Source: an uncultured Pelagibacteraceae bacterium (lineage in GTDB: Bacteria; Pseudomonadota; Alphaproteobacteria; Pelagibacterales; Pelagibacteraceae). From it: a DNA stretch of 64,000 nucleotides. The translations under genes were made by a program, and so were the position numbers. Position 1 is the first letter of the stretch. Each line of letters starts with the position of its first letter. The DNA is taken from contig CACFVE010000001.1 of the NCBI GenBank assembly GCA_902569735.1, positions 1-64,000 of the forward strand, written 5' to 3'. A model generated the notes under the pieces. That model was not told the origin of the DNA, searched no databases, and saw only the letters and a list, made by a program, of their open reading frames with translations. Below are positions 16,258 through 24,527 of the stretch, piece by piece.

Positions 16258-17340
16258 TTCTATATATTTTTTCACAATTTTATCCCAGCTAAAATTTTTT
16301 GAAAATTCTAAAGCGTTAGCACCTAATTTTTTATAATGATCATTATCTAAAGTTTTTATCAATATGTCATAAAGTGCATTTAAATCATTACCATCACATA
16401 AATAACCTGTTTCCCCATCAAGTATTGCATCACCTTCACCTCCGAATATGCCACCAATTGAAGGCTTTCCATAAGAAGCAGCTTCAATAAAAGTAATCCC
16501 AAATCCTTCTACTGATTTTTTATAAAGTATTGATGGCATCACTAAGATATCTGATTTTTCTAATAAGCCAATTTTTTCTTGTTCAGTAGATTTGTAAATA
16601 AAAGTTACTTCTTTAGTTAAGCCCAGTTGTTTTGTTAATTTTTCTAAATTATTTTTTTCATCTCCAGTCCCAATTGAAACATATTTTAATTTTGGAAATT
16701 TAGGTAAAAGATTTTTAATAGTCATCAAAATATTCTGATGACTTTTTCGACCATCCAATCTGGAGATTGTAATTAATTTTGGAAAAGAATCACCGTAAAT
16801 CGTTTCGGCAAATTTCTTGCCTTCGTTGTTCACATTAATAGGATAATTACAACCAGGATTAATAACTTTAATATTTTTATTTTGAAAACCTAATTTAATG
16901 ACTAATTTTTTTGTGAAATTTGAATTTGCAATCACAAAAGTTGCTTTATTTAATGCATTAAGCATTCTTTTATTCAATGAAGTCCCTGGAGTATGATTAA
17001 TTTCTTTAGAATGTATTAAGCAAAAAGTTTTTGTCTTATTTAAAATACTGGAGTCTAAATTTTCTATACTTTTCCAGTGATCAAAAAAAGCAGCTCTCAA
17101 ATTATTATTATTTATAAATTCCTTTACAAGATTTGCTTTTCTGTATTTTTTAAAAATTTTAAAACCAGATATTCTTTCTATATTTAGTTTAGAGTTTTGG
17201 TCGTAACTTTCAGAATTTTCAAAACTATCTGCAAAAACTTTTACAGGACCATGATTGAGAAGAGCGATAGATAGTCCTTCCATCAAGTTTTGAATCCCAC
17301 CAATATCGGGGGGAAAGTTTCTAGTTGAAATTAAAAACAT
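16249..17340 (-). CDS. Family 4 glycosyltransferase
   Basis: A 363-residue GT-B enzyme. The N-terminus TRNFPPDIGGIQNLMEGLS (6-24) is typical of GT4, and the C-terminal domain shows the ITISRLDGRKSHQNIL loop and the E-x7-E donor motif in VEGFGITFIEAASYGKPSIGG. Retaining transfer of a hexose from a nucleotide sugar is expected. Its start shares one base with the stop of the thioredoxin-like gene upstream, so it is probably co-transcribed with it, although functions appear unrelated. Substrate unknown. Confidence 0.9.
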   Translation of the reverse strand: MFLISTRNFPPDIGGIQNLMEGLSIALLNHGPVKVFADSFENSESYDQNSKLNIERISGFKIFKKYRKANLVKEFINNNNLRAAFFDHWKSIENLDSSILNKTKTFCLIHSKEINHTPGTSLNKRMLNALNKATFVIANSNFTKKLVIKLGFQNKNIKVINPGCNYPINVNNEGKKFAETIYGDSFPKLITISRLDGRKSHQNILMTIKNLLPKFPKLKYVSIGTGDEKNNLEKLTKQLGLTKEVTFIYKSTEQEKIGLLEKSDILVMPSILYKKSVEGFGITFIEAASYGKPSIGGIFGGEGDAILDGETGYLCDGNDLNALYDILIKTLDNDHYKKLGANALEFSKNFSWDKIVKKYIELI

Positions 17341-17897
17341 TATTTAAACCACTTAATATTACATCCCATACTTGGAATTTGTTCTAAAGGACCCTTTTGA
17401 GTCTTAGCTATCATTTTCATAGCTAATTTTAAATCGCTATCTCCATCTCTTACAGGCTTCAAATCTTTAAGCTCTCTAATTCTACCTCTATATTGAAGTT
17501 CTAATTTTTTATTGTAGCCAAAAAAGTCAGGTGTACAAACTGCTCCATACTTTTTTGCAACTTCTTGCGTTTCATCTATTAGATAATCTAAATCACCAAA
17601 TTGATTATCTTTTGCAAATTCAATCATTTTACCGAACGAATCTTCCGGGTAATTTTTAGTATCATTTGACATAATAGCTACAGAGTTAATTCCTTCATTC
17701 TTTAAATCTTGGCAATCTTCAACTAAATCTTTAATAATTGCTTTTACATATGGGCAATGATTGCAAATAAACATTACCAAAGTCCCATTCTTACCTTTGA
17801 TATCCTCTAATGAGACCGATTTGTTATTTATAGATAGTAGCTTAAAATCTTCAGCTTTTTTACCGAAGTCACAGATTGGTGTTTTTGTTAAAGCCAT
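17340..17897 (-). CDS. Thioredoxin-like / AhpC-TSA family protein
   Basis: A 185-residue thioredoxin-fold protein without signal peptide. A VMFICNHCPYVKAI segment (41-54) places a C-x-x-C pair (Cys45, Cys48) at the usual active site, followed by AIMSNDTKNYPEDSF and a cis-Pro region VCTPDFFGYNK. This group is annotated as thioredoxin family or redoxin; its electron donor and target are not known. The second region, GRIRELKDLKPVRDGDSDLK, is characteristic of the subgroup. It is cytosolic and coupled to the GT4 gene downstream. Confidence 0.85.
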   Translation of the reverse strand: MALTKTPICDFGKKAEDFKLLSINNKSVSLEDIKGKNGTLVMFICNHCPYVKAIIKDLVEDCQDLKNEGINSVAIMSNDTKNYPEDSFGKMIEFAKDNQFGDLDYLIDETQEVAKKYGAVCTPDFFGYNKKLELQYRGRIRELKDLKPVRDGDSDLKLAMKMIAKTQKGPLEQIPSMGCNIKWFK

Positions 17898-17938
17898 AAT
17901 ATATTATAAGAGTTATAAATTAATTATACAGCAATTTT

Positions 17939-18442
17939 ATGATTTATGATTTTGAAGGCAAATCACCCAAACTAGACCCAAACAGTTGGGTTGCACCTAA
18001 TGCGGTAGTTATTGGAAACGTAGATTTAAAAAAAGACTCGAATATTTGGTTTAATGTTACCCTTAGAGGTGATGTAGAAACTATTACAATAGGAGAGGGT
18101 TCAAACATCCAAGATGGCAGTGTGATTCATACAGACCCAGGTTGCCCGGCAATCATAGGAAAGAATGTTACTGTGGGTCACTTAGTAATGCTTCATGGAT
18201 GTGTTATTGAAGATGATTGTTTAATTGGAATAGGAAGTACTATTTTAAACAAAGCTAAGATAGGAAAAAATTCTATTATAGGAGCTAATGCTCTTATAAC
18301 AGAAAATAAAGTAATTCCAGAAAGATCATTAGTGCTCGGTAGTCCTGGTAAGATTATTAGACAAGTAACAGATGAAGAAATAAAAAGCATTAAAGAAAAC
18401 GCTCAACATTACGTTGCAAATTATAAAAAGTATAAAAAATAG
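17939..18442 (+). CDS. Gamma-class carbonic anhydrase family protein
   Basis: A 167-residue left-handed beta-helix protein with hexapeptide repeats throughout. The three zinc-ligand positions are filled: His64 (VIHTDPGCP), His81 and His86 (GHLVMLHGC). SNIWFNVTLRGD near 34-45 and LVLGSPGKIIRQVTDEEI at the end are typical of the YrdA/CaiE-like gamma-CA group. Carbonic anhydrase activity is possible but unproven for many such homologues. It is divergent from the thioredoxin-like gene (41 bp) and followed 17 bp later by a secreted amidohydrolase-like gene. Confidence 0.9.
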   Translation: MIYDFEGKSPKLDPNSWVAPNAVVIGNVDLKKDSNIWFNVTLRGDVETITIGEGSNIQDGSVIHTDPGCPAIIGKNVTVGHLVMLHGCVIEDDCLIGIGSTILNKAKIGKNSIIGANALITENKVIPERSLVLGSPGKIIRQVTDEEIKSIKENAQHYVANYKKYKK

Positions 18443-18459
18443 ATTTTAAACAATTATTA

Positions 18460-19449
18460 ATGAAAAAATTAATTATTTTTCTATTAACTTTTTCCTTATT
18501 TAATTTCAAAAGTATTAATGCCGACACTATTTATAATGGAATATTAATAGACGCTCATAGTCAGGTTGGTATCTTAATATCCAATGAAGAGGTGTCTAAA
18601 GAAATAAATAATAATGATGTTTATTTAACTTTATTATCAATGAGGGGAAAACATGAAAATGCCACCAAAAGATACAAATCAATTCAAAAACAAACACAAG
18701 GTAAAGTAAGGTATTTAATTTCAACAAAATTAAAAGGTTTTGCCAGGAAAAAAAGGGACGCAAATGAAGCTATAAGAGGAATTAAGGAATTAAAAAGACA
18801 AGCAATCGATAGTAAAATTAACTATGTAGGTTATGGAGAAATTATAGTCCAACATGCTCCCCATGATCATGAAAAACTTAAATATGAAGGAATCAACCTT
18901 AATTTAAAGTCTTATAGAATAAAAAAGGCAATCGATATTGTTCTCGAAGATGATGCACCTATAATTTTACATGTAGAGTTAAATGATTACGAAAAAGATT
19001 CAAAAAAAATATTAAATCAATTAGTTGAAATAAGCAATGAACATCCTGACAAAAATTTTCTACTAATGCATATGGCACAAATTGAGATCAAAGAAGCAAA
19101 GTTTATTTTAAAAAATACAAATAATGTTCATTTCATTACTTCTCACTCAGATCCCTATAGAGCAAAAAATGAAAAACGTAAAAGATTAGGTACAGCACAA
19201 ACAGGATGGATAACTTTATTTAACAAAAAAGATAATTTAAAAAAAAAATGGAAAAATTTGATGAATGAAAACCCTCATCGTTTTGTATTTGCATTGGATA
19301 ATGTATTTGACCATCATTGGAAGAAAAAATACAAGGAAAGGATATATTTTTGGCGCAAAGCTCTAGCCTCTTTGAATAAAGGTACCGCATTACTTATAGC
19401 ATGTGGAAATGCTAATAATTACTTTAAGCTTGAAGTGAAATGTAAGTAA
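18460..19449 (+). CDS. Secreted amidohydrolase-like TIM-barrel protein
   Basis: A 329-residue protein with a signal peptide (about residues 1-21). The mature part begins with TIYNGILIDAHSQVG, where amidohydrolases usually have H-x-H or D-x-H. Later segments place His or Asp at the ends of predicted barrel strands: APIILHVELND, FLLMHMAQIEIKEA, HFITSHSDP and FVFALDNVFDHHW. This pattern fits an amidohydrolase-2-like fold in the periplasm, with the first metal motif weakened. I do not recognise a specific enzyme. It stands alone between the gamma-CA gene and a convergent PNPOx-like gene. Confidence 0.6.
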   Translation: MKKLIIFLLTFSLFNFKSINADTIYNGILIDAHSQVGILISNEEVSKEINNNDVYLTLLSMRGKHENATKRYKSIQKQTQGKVRYLISTKLKGFARKKRDANEAIRGIKELKRQAIDSKINYVGYGEIIVQHAPHDHEKLKYEGINLNLKSYRIKKAIDIVLEDDAPIILHVELNDYEKDSKKILNQLVEISNEHPDKNFLLMHMAQIEIKEAKFILKNTNNVHFITSHSDPYRAKNEKRKRLGTAQTGWITLFNKKDNLKKKWKNLMNENPHRFVFALDNVFDHHWKKKYKERIYFWRKALASLNKGTALLIACGNANNYFKLEVKCK

Positions 19450-19464
19450 AAACAATTAAAATTT

Positions 19465-20064
19465 TTAGGGAACTAACCAACTATTTTTTTTATTATCTAA
19501 ATCAAATATAGCTCTTCGATGACCTTTAGCAGCTAAGTATAGCCATTCAATAGATTTAATATTACATTTAATTACCGTAAAATTTTCATAACCTTTTTCA
19601 CTTTGCTCCATCGTATAATCAAAATCCTCTAATTTTGAAATCATACCTGATGTCGGTTTCTCTGATGCAGAACCAGGCGCATCATCTGTAAGGTAACATC
19701 GTCTACTGATATGTTGAGTTTTTTTCCAAGACTCTTCAGATAATGAATTTTTATTATTAATTTCGCAAATGACTTTAACTCTTAATTGAATTTTTTCTTC
19801 TTTATCGTAAAAAACCAAAGAAGCATTTTTATTTTTTTTAAGGATATTTACTTTTTGAGACCTAAGATCAGTATGAAATTGTAATACATTATTATTCTTA
19901 TCCGATTTTCTTAAAACAACTATCCTTCCATCAATTTCATTTTGATCAGCACAAATAAAAACTGGTATTCTAAAAGGAGAGCTCCTATTGATTACCGCCT
20001 CATCCAACAAGGACCATAATTTTTTTTTAATTTCTTCTAAATTTTCATAGTATGCAGGTTGCAT
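19465..20064 (-). CDS. Pyridoxamine 5'-phosphate oxidase-like flavoprotein
   Basis: A 199-residue split-barrel flavin-binding protein. The FRIPVFICADQNEIDGRIVVLRK strands, LQFHTDLRSQKVNILKKN, ASLVFYDKEEKIQLRVK and the C-terminal SIEWLYLAAKGHRRAIF correspond to FMN-binding parts of the PNPOx-like family. The C-terminus is shorter than true PdxH and lacks its usual arginine-rich end, so pyridoxal phosphate synthesis is uncertain. It ends upstream of the dehydrogenase gene by 3 bp on the same strand. Confidence 0.8.
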   Translation of the reverse strand: MQPAYYENLEEIKKKLWSLLDEAVINRSSPFRIPVFICADQNEIDGRIVVLRKSDKNNNVLQFHTDLRSQKVNILKKNKNASLVFYDKEEKIQLRVKVICEINNKNSLSEESWKKTQHISRRCYLTDDAPGSASEKPTSGMISKLEDFDYTMEQSEKGYENFTVIKCNIKSIEWLYLAAKGHRRAIFDLDNKKNSWLVP

Positions 20065-20067
20065 ACT

Positions 20068-20937
20068 CTACTTCCTAAATCTTTTAATTAAGCTCGATGT
20101 ATCCCATCTTTGTCCACCCATTTTTTGTATCTCGGCATAATATTCATCAATAATTTTTGTGATAGGAAGAGGAGAGTTACTTTTTTTTGCTTCGTGCATT
20201 GCCATTTTTAGATCTTTTCTCATCCAATCAACCGCAAAGCCATAATCAAACTTACCTTCAATCATAGTTTTATGTCTATTATCCATTTGCCAAGACTGTG
20301 CAGCACCCTTTGATATTACCTCAATAACATCATGCATATTTAATCCTGCATTAATACCAAAATTGATAGCTTCAGATAATCCTTGAACTAAACCTGCAAT
20401 GCAAATTTGATTTACCATTTTGGTTAACTGTCCATTACCTGCAGGACCCATGAGTTTTACTTTTTTACTATAACAATTAATTATAGGTTCAGCTTTTTTA
20501 TAATCATCTTGATCGCCTCCAACCATAACAGTTAAAGCTCCTCCCTCAGCTCCTGCTTGACCTCCTGAAACTGGAGCGTCTAAAAATCCCCATCCATGTG
20601 CTTTAGATGAAGCATATAGTTTTCTTGCAACCATAGCTGAAGCTGTAGTGTTATCAATGTGAATAGATCCTTTTTTAATTGAATGATAGACACCTTGTTT
20701 TCCTATTGTTACTTCTTCCAAATCATCATCGTTTCCAACACAAGTGAATACAAAGTCAGAATCTTTAGCAGCTTCTTTAGGTGTTTCTGCTAAATTTCCT
20801 TTGAATTCTTTAATCCATTTTTCTGCTTTAGATTTTGTTCTATTATAAACGGTTACATTATGACCTGCTTTTGATATATAACCAGCCATAGGATAACCCA
20901 TTACACCTAAACCTATGAAAGAAACTTTACAACTCAT
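20068..20937 (-). CDS. Beta-hydroxyacid dehydrogenase (3-hydroxyisobutyrate/tartronate semialdehyde reductase type)
   Basis: A 289-residue NAD(P)-dependent dehydrogenase. It has the cofactor loop FIGLGVMGYPMAGYISKAGH (8-27), the substrate-binding signature FLDAPVSGGQAGAEGGALTVMVGG near 118-141 and the catalytic-Lys region AGNGQLTKMVNQ near 165-176, then a helical C-terminal domain. It reduces or oxidises a short 3-hydroxyacid or semialdehyde; glyoxylate/tartronate semialdehyde or 3-hydroxyisobutyrate are both possible. Its ATG and that of the divergent MFS gene are only 2 bp apart. Confidence 0.9.
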   Translation of the reverse strand: MSCKVSFIGLGVMGYPMAGYISKAGHNVTVYNRTKSKAEKWIKEFKGNLAETPKEAAKDSDFVFTCVGNDDDLEEVTIGKQGVYHSIKKGSIHIDNTTASAMVARKLYASSKAHGWGFLDAPVSGGQAGAEGGALTVMVGGDQDDYKKAEPIINCYSKKVKLMGPAGNGQLTKMVNQICIAGLVQGLSEAINFGINAGLNMHDVIEVISKGAAQSWQMDNRHKTMIEGKFDYGFAVDWMRKDLKMAMHEAKKSNSPLPITKIIDEYYAEIQKMGGQRWDTSSLIKRFRK

Positions 20938-20939
20938 AA

Positions 20940-22160
20940 ATGATTAATCTCAATTTAAATAAAAAAGTAATTATATTTGGTTTTATTTTTACATTTTTTT
21001 CAAGTTTTGGACAGAGTTTTTTTTTAGGATTATTTAACGCACCAATTAGAAATGAATTAGGTATATCGCATGGCCAATTTGGTAGTATTTATGCTATATC
21101 AACAATTTGTTCTAGTTTGTTACTTATATGGGTTGGTAAAAAAATTGATGATTATAAAATATTAAATTATTCTTTTTTTGTAATTATTTTGTTGTTTATT
21201 TCATCATTATTTTTTTCAATGCTAAATAGCATTTATCTTTTTGCTATTGGAATTTTTTTAATGAGATTCTCTGGCCAAGGATTAATGAGTCATACTTCTA
21301 CTACTGTTATTTCAAGATTTTTTGAAAAATCAAGAGGAAAAGCTCTTAGCACTATCTGGCTTGGCTTGTCTGCTGCTGAATTTATTTTACCAATTTTCAT
21401 TACTTATTTATTTTTATTTTATTCTTGGAGAACAGTTTGGCAAGGAATTGCAATATTGATTATTATTTTTTTACCTTTTGTAATTTTGAAAACAGTAAGA
21501 TCTATTAATGTAAATTCAAGAGAAAAAGAAAATTTTGATAAAAATAATAATAGGACAAAAATTAAAAACTGGCGGAGAATTGAAGTAATTAAAGATTATA
21601 GATTTTATATTGTTTCTCTAAATATGTTAGCCATGCCAATGATAATTACAGGAATTTTTGTATATCAATCTTTTATCACTGATTCAAAAATGTGGGATCT
21701 TTATATAATTCCAAAATCTTTTATGATTTACTCAGTTTTTTCTATAATTACCTTGTTTTTATCTGGTTTTTTAGTAGATAAATTTACAAGTCGTAAATTA
21801 ATCCCAATAATGAACATTCCTTTGTTGTTGGCTATGATAATATTGTTTTATTTTCAAAATGAAAATTTTGCTTATTTATTGTTTGGATTGGCTGGAATTT
21901 CAAATGGTTTTGGAAATGTTTTAGGCTCGTCAACTTGGGCTGAGATATATGGAGTTAAATTTATTGGCAGCATTAAAGCTTTAACAACTGCTTTTATGGT
22001 ATTTTCAACGGCTTTCGGAACAGCTGTATTTGGAGTTTTAATTGATAGTAGTTTTACCATTGAAGACATAGCCTTCTTGGCAGGCGCTTACATCTTAGTA
22101 TCTTTAGTCTTGTTAATGATTTTTAGAAAAAATTTAGAGCCAATGAAATTATCAAATTAA
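20940..22160 (+). CDS. Major facilitator superfamily transporter
   Basis: A 406-residue membrane protein with about twelve hydrophobic segments in two halves of six, split by a charged loop near residues 190-215. The first helix begins at residue 9 and is followed by SFGQSFFLGLFNAPIRNELG, as in MFS proteins of the oxalate/formate and monocarboxylate-like groups. GKKIDDYK in loop 2-3 is a weak version of the MFS motif. Substrate not determinable. The start is fixed by lack of other candidates and lies 2 bp from the divergent dehydrogenase start, so its promoter must lie in that gene. Confidence 0.88.
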   Translation: MINLNLNKKVIIFGFIFTFFSSFGQSFFLGLFNAPIRNELGISHGQFGSIYAISTICSSLLLIWVGKKIDDYKILNYSFFVIILLFISSLFFSMLNSIYLFAIGIFLMRFSGQGLMSHTSTTVISRFFEKSRGKALSTIWLGLSAAEFILPIFITYLFLFYSWRTVWQGIAILIIIFLPFVILKTVRSINVNSREKENFDKNNNRTKIKNWRRIEVIKDYRFYIVSLNMLAMPMIITGIFVYQSFITDSKMWDLYIIPKSFMIYSVFSIITLFLSGFLVDKFTSRKLIPIMNIPLLLAMIILFYFQNENFAYLLFGLAGISNGFGNVLGSSTWAEIYGVKFIGSIKALTTAFMVFSTAFGTAVFGVLIDSSFTIEDIAFLAGAYILVSLVLLMIFRKNLEPMKLSN

Positions 22161-22177
22161 GCTTGATTTATTATAAT
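22149..22177 (+). promoter_or_regulatory. Probable sigma-70 promoter for rpoZ
   Basis: TTATCA (22149-22154) and TATAAT (22172-22177) are 17 bp apart; the -10 is perfect and the -35 matches four of six positions. The -35 overlaps the last codons of the MFS gene. The predicted transcript start leaves a leader of roughly 15-20 nt before the rpoZ ATG. Confidence 0.45.
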
Positions 22178-22200
22178 TATTTGAATAAATAGCAATTTAT

Positions 22201-22707
22201 ATGGCCAGAATTACCGTAGAAGACTGTTTAGAAAAAGTTGATAATCAATATGACCTAGTCCTATTAGCTAAGGAAAGAACAGTACAATTAAATTCAGGGG
22301 CACCTATTCTGGTAGAGGAAGATAACGATAAAAGAACAATTATATCTCTCAGAGAAATTGGTGATGGTAAAATTTCTGTAGATGAATTAGAACAAAATGC
22401 AATCAAAAGACTTCGAAAAGAGCCTGATGAAGATGAACAACAGGAGGATGTAGAAGAAGAAACTAATGATGATTTTGAAAATTTATACAAAGGCCAAATT
22501 TCTAAAAGCGGAGTGGCCATTTTACCTTCTAAAAGAACACGAAGAGTGCCAGAAATTAAAAAACCAGCTTCGAGTAATTTAGCCAAAGAGGCACTTTCAG
22601 AATTAAAATCAGAACAACCTCAAATAAAAGAAGAAAATTTAGAAAAAGAAGAAGCTCCTCTCGAATTAAAAGAAGAGGCATCCGAAGAAGAAAATAAATC
22701 AGAGTAA
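22201..22707 (+). CDS. rpoZ: RNA polymerase omega subunit with long acidic C-terminal extension
   Basis: The first 80 residues match omega: MARITVEDCLEKVDNQYDLV, LAKERTVQLNSGA and a variant of the core helix region ending EQNAIKRLRKE. It helps assemble the beta-prime subunit of RNA polymerase. At 168 residues it is far longer than E. coli omega (91). The extra part is rich in Glu and Lys (EDEQQEDVEEETNDD around 80-95, repeated EE/KE patterns to the end) and looks disordered. A conserved-looking island, GVAILPSKRTRRVP, lies near residue 105. A dusA homologue begins 3 bp downstream. Confidence 0.9.
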   Translation: MARITVEDCLEKVDNQYDLVLLAKERTVQLNSGAPILVEEDNDKRTIISLREIGDGKISVDELEQNAIKRLRKEPDEDEQQEDVEEETNDDFENLYKGQISKSGVAILPSKRTRRVPEIKKPASSNLAKEALSELKSEQPQIKEENLEKEEAPLELKEEASEEENKSE

Positions 22708-22710
22708 GTT

Positions 22711-23694
22711 ATGATAAAGACCGTCTCAGTCGCACCTATGATGGATTGCACTGATAAGCATGAAATATATTTTTTAAGTTTAATCAGTAAGAATATTCAT
22801 CTTTATACCGAAATGATTGTAGCTAATGCTATTGTAAAAGGAGATCGTAATAAACTTTTATCATTTAAAAATATATCTAATCCAGTAATTCTACAAATTG
22901 GAGGTTCAGATCCAGAGCAATTAGCTGAAGCTTGTAAAATTTCAGAAGACTATGGTTACAAGGAAATAAATTTAAATCTTGGCTGTCCAAGCAAGAAAGT
23001 GCAAAAAAATAAATTTGGAGCTTGCTTAATGCAAGAACCAGATCTTGTAGGTAAATGTATTGAAGCAATGACAAAAGCAACTAAGCTTCCTATAACAATT
23101 AAAACAAGGATAGGATATAATGAAATTGAAAATTTTGAATTTTTAAGATCTTTTATACAAACTACTAAAGATGCAGGATCAAAAAAATTTATTATTCATG
23201 CTAGAAAAGCATTGCTACAAAAACTCAGTCCTAAAGAAAATTTAAACATACCACCATTAAAATATGAATTTGTTTACAAATTAAAAGAATATTTTAAAAA
23301 TGATGAAATTATTATTAATGGAGGAATTAAAACAATAGAAGATATTAAGTATCATTTATTAAAAGTAGATGGAGCGATGATTGGAAGAGCAATATACCAT
23401 TCTCCATATTTTTTAGCAGACATAGAGAGAGATATTTTTAATAATAAAAACATTCCTACAAGAACTGAAGTAATGGAAAAACTAATTCCATATATACAAG
23501 AACAAACTTCTAAAGGTGTACAATTAAATCATATAATGAGGCATACTGTTGGTTTGTTTCATGGACAAAATGGATCAAAAACTTGGAAACAATATCTTTC
23601 TAAAAATATGTGTATCAGAAATGCTGATCTACAAAAAGTGAATCATATTATGGATCAGGTTAAAAACACCAATCTTGCATCAATAGAAAGATAA
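22711..23694 (+). CDS. dusA: tRNA-dihydrouridine synthase A
   Basis: A 327-residue FMN-dependent TIM-barrel enzyme that reduces uridines in the tRNA D-loop. The N-terminal VAPMMDCTDKH (7-17), QIGGSDPEQLAEA (62-74), catalytic Cys92 in NLNLGCPSKKVQ, KTRIGYNE and the C-terminal NGGIKT and GAMIGRAIYHSPY segments are all DusA-like. HIMRHTVGLFHGQNGSKTWKQYL is the DusA-type helical domain. It lies between rpoZ and a TauE-like gene with 2-3 bp spacings, a probable operon. Confidence 0.95.
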   Translation: MIKTVSVAPMMDCTDKHEIYFLSLISKNIHLYTEMIVANAIVKGDRNKLLSFKNISNPVILQIGGSDPEQLAEACKISEDYGYKEINLNLGCPSKKVQKNKFGACLMQEPDLVGKCIEAMTKATKLPITIKTRIGYNEIENFEFLRSFIQTTKDAGSKKFIIHARKALLQKLSPKENLNIPPLKYEFVYKLKEYFKNDEIIINGGIKTIEDIKYHLLKVDGAMIGRAIYHSPYFLADIERDIFNNKNIPTRTEVMEKLIPYIQEQTSKGVQLNHIMRHTVGLFHGQNGSKTWKQYLSKNMCIRNADLQKVNHIMDQVKNTNLASIER

Positions 23695-23696
23695 TT

Positions 23697-24527
23697 TTGG
23701 ATATTCTTTCACAGTCAGAAATTATCTATTTAATTTTCATAATGGTAATAACAGCAATTCCTGCAGGCTTTGCTGCTGGTTTGTTTGGAATTGGCGGTGG
23801 ACTAATTACTGTTCCAATTTTATTTTATATTTTCAGCGCGTCAGGCATTGAACCTGATTACTTAATGCACTTAGCTGTTGGAACATCTTTTGGAATTATC
23901 ATTCCAACTTCAGTTGTTTCTGTTTTAACTCATCATCAACATAAAGCTGTAGATTTTGGTATTGTTAAAGGGTATGGCTTTTTTGTAGCTACTGGAGTGA
24001 TTTTGGGGACTATTTTGGCTGCGAGTTTAAAAACAAAACCTTTGATCTTATTTTTTACAGTTGTTGTTTATATTTTAGCTTTCTATTTGCTATTTCTTAA
24101 ACAAAAAGAGGAAAATTTAGAAATAAAAATGAGTTTATTAGCTAAGGGGGTATCAGGTATCATAAGTGGTTTTATCTCTGCACCAATGGGAATAGGGGGA
24201 GCAGTAATGAACGTTCCAATTCTTAAATTTTTTGGCTATCCAATAAATAAAGCAATAGGTAGTGCTGCAGCTATTGGCTTTATAATAGCTCTATTTGGGG
24301 CGGCAGGTTTTTTAATTTCAGGATCATATTTAGGTGTAAAATTGCCATTGAGCTTGGGTTTCTTAAATATCCCAGCTTTTTTAATTTTTTTTCCAATTAC
24401 TACTTTTATGGCAAGGCTGGGAGCAAAAACTAGTCATAAAATTAATAAGAAAAAAATGACAAAGTATTTTGGTTTGTTTTTACTCGTTATCGGTACTAGA
24501 TTTTTATACGAATATTTTCAACTTTAA
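23697..24527 (+). CDS. TauE/SafE-family membrane transporter
   Basis: A 276-residue protein with about eight hydrophobic helices. It begins with a TTG, 2 bp after dusA. The duplicated family motif is seen twice: AGLFGIGGGLITVPIL near residue 28 and SAPMGIGGAVMNVPIL near 160. Members export or import organosulfonates, sulfite or sulfoacetate; in SAR11-like cells, which depend on reduced sulfur, a sulfur-related role is attractive but unproven. It converges on the phosphomannomutase gene with interlocked stop codons (TTAA). Confidence 0.88.
   Translation: MDILSQSEIIYLIFIMVITAIPAGFAAGLFGIGGGLITVPILFYIFSASGIEPDYLMHLAVGTSFGIIIPTSVVSVLTHHQHKAVDFGIVKGYGFFVATGVILGTILAASLKTKPLILFFTVVVYILAFYLLFLKQKEENLEIKMSLLAKGVSGIISGFISAPMGIGGAVMNVPILKFFGYPINKAIGSAAAIGFIIALFGAAGFLISGSYLGVKLPLSLGFLNIPAFLIFFPITTFMARLGAKTSHKINKKKMTKYFGLFLLVIGTRFLYEYFQL

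Noticed and set aside
22245-22586. Long antisense open frame within rpoZ
   Set aside because: It is a codon-bias shadow: the Ser-rich translation mirrors the Glu/Lys-rich omega tail on the other strand.
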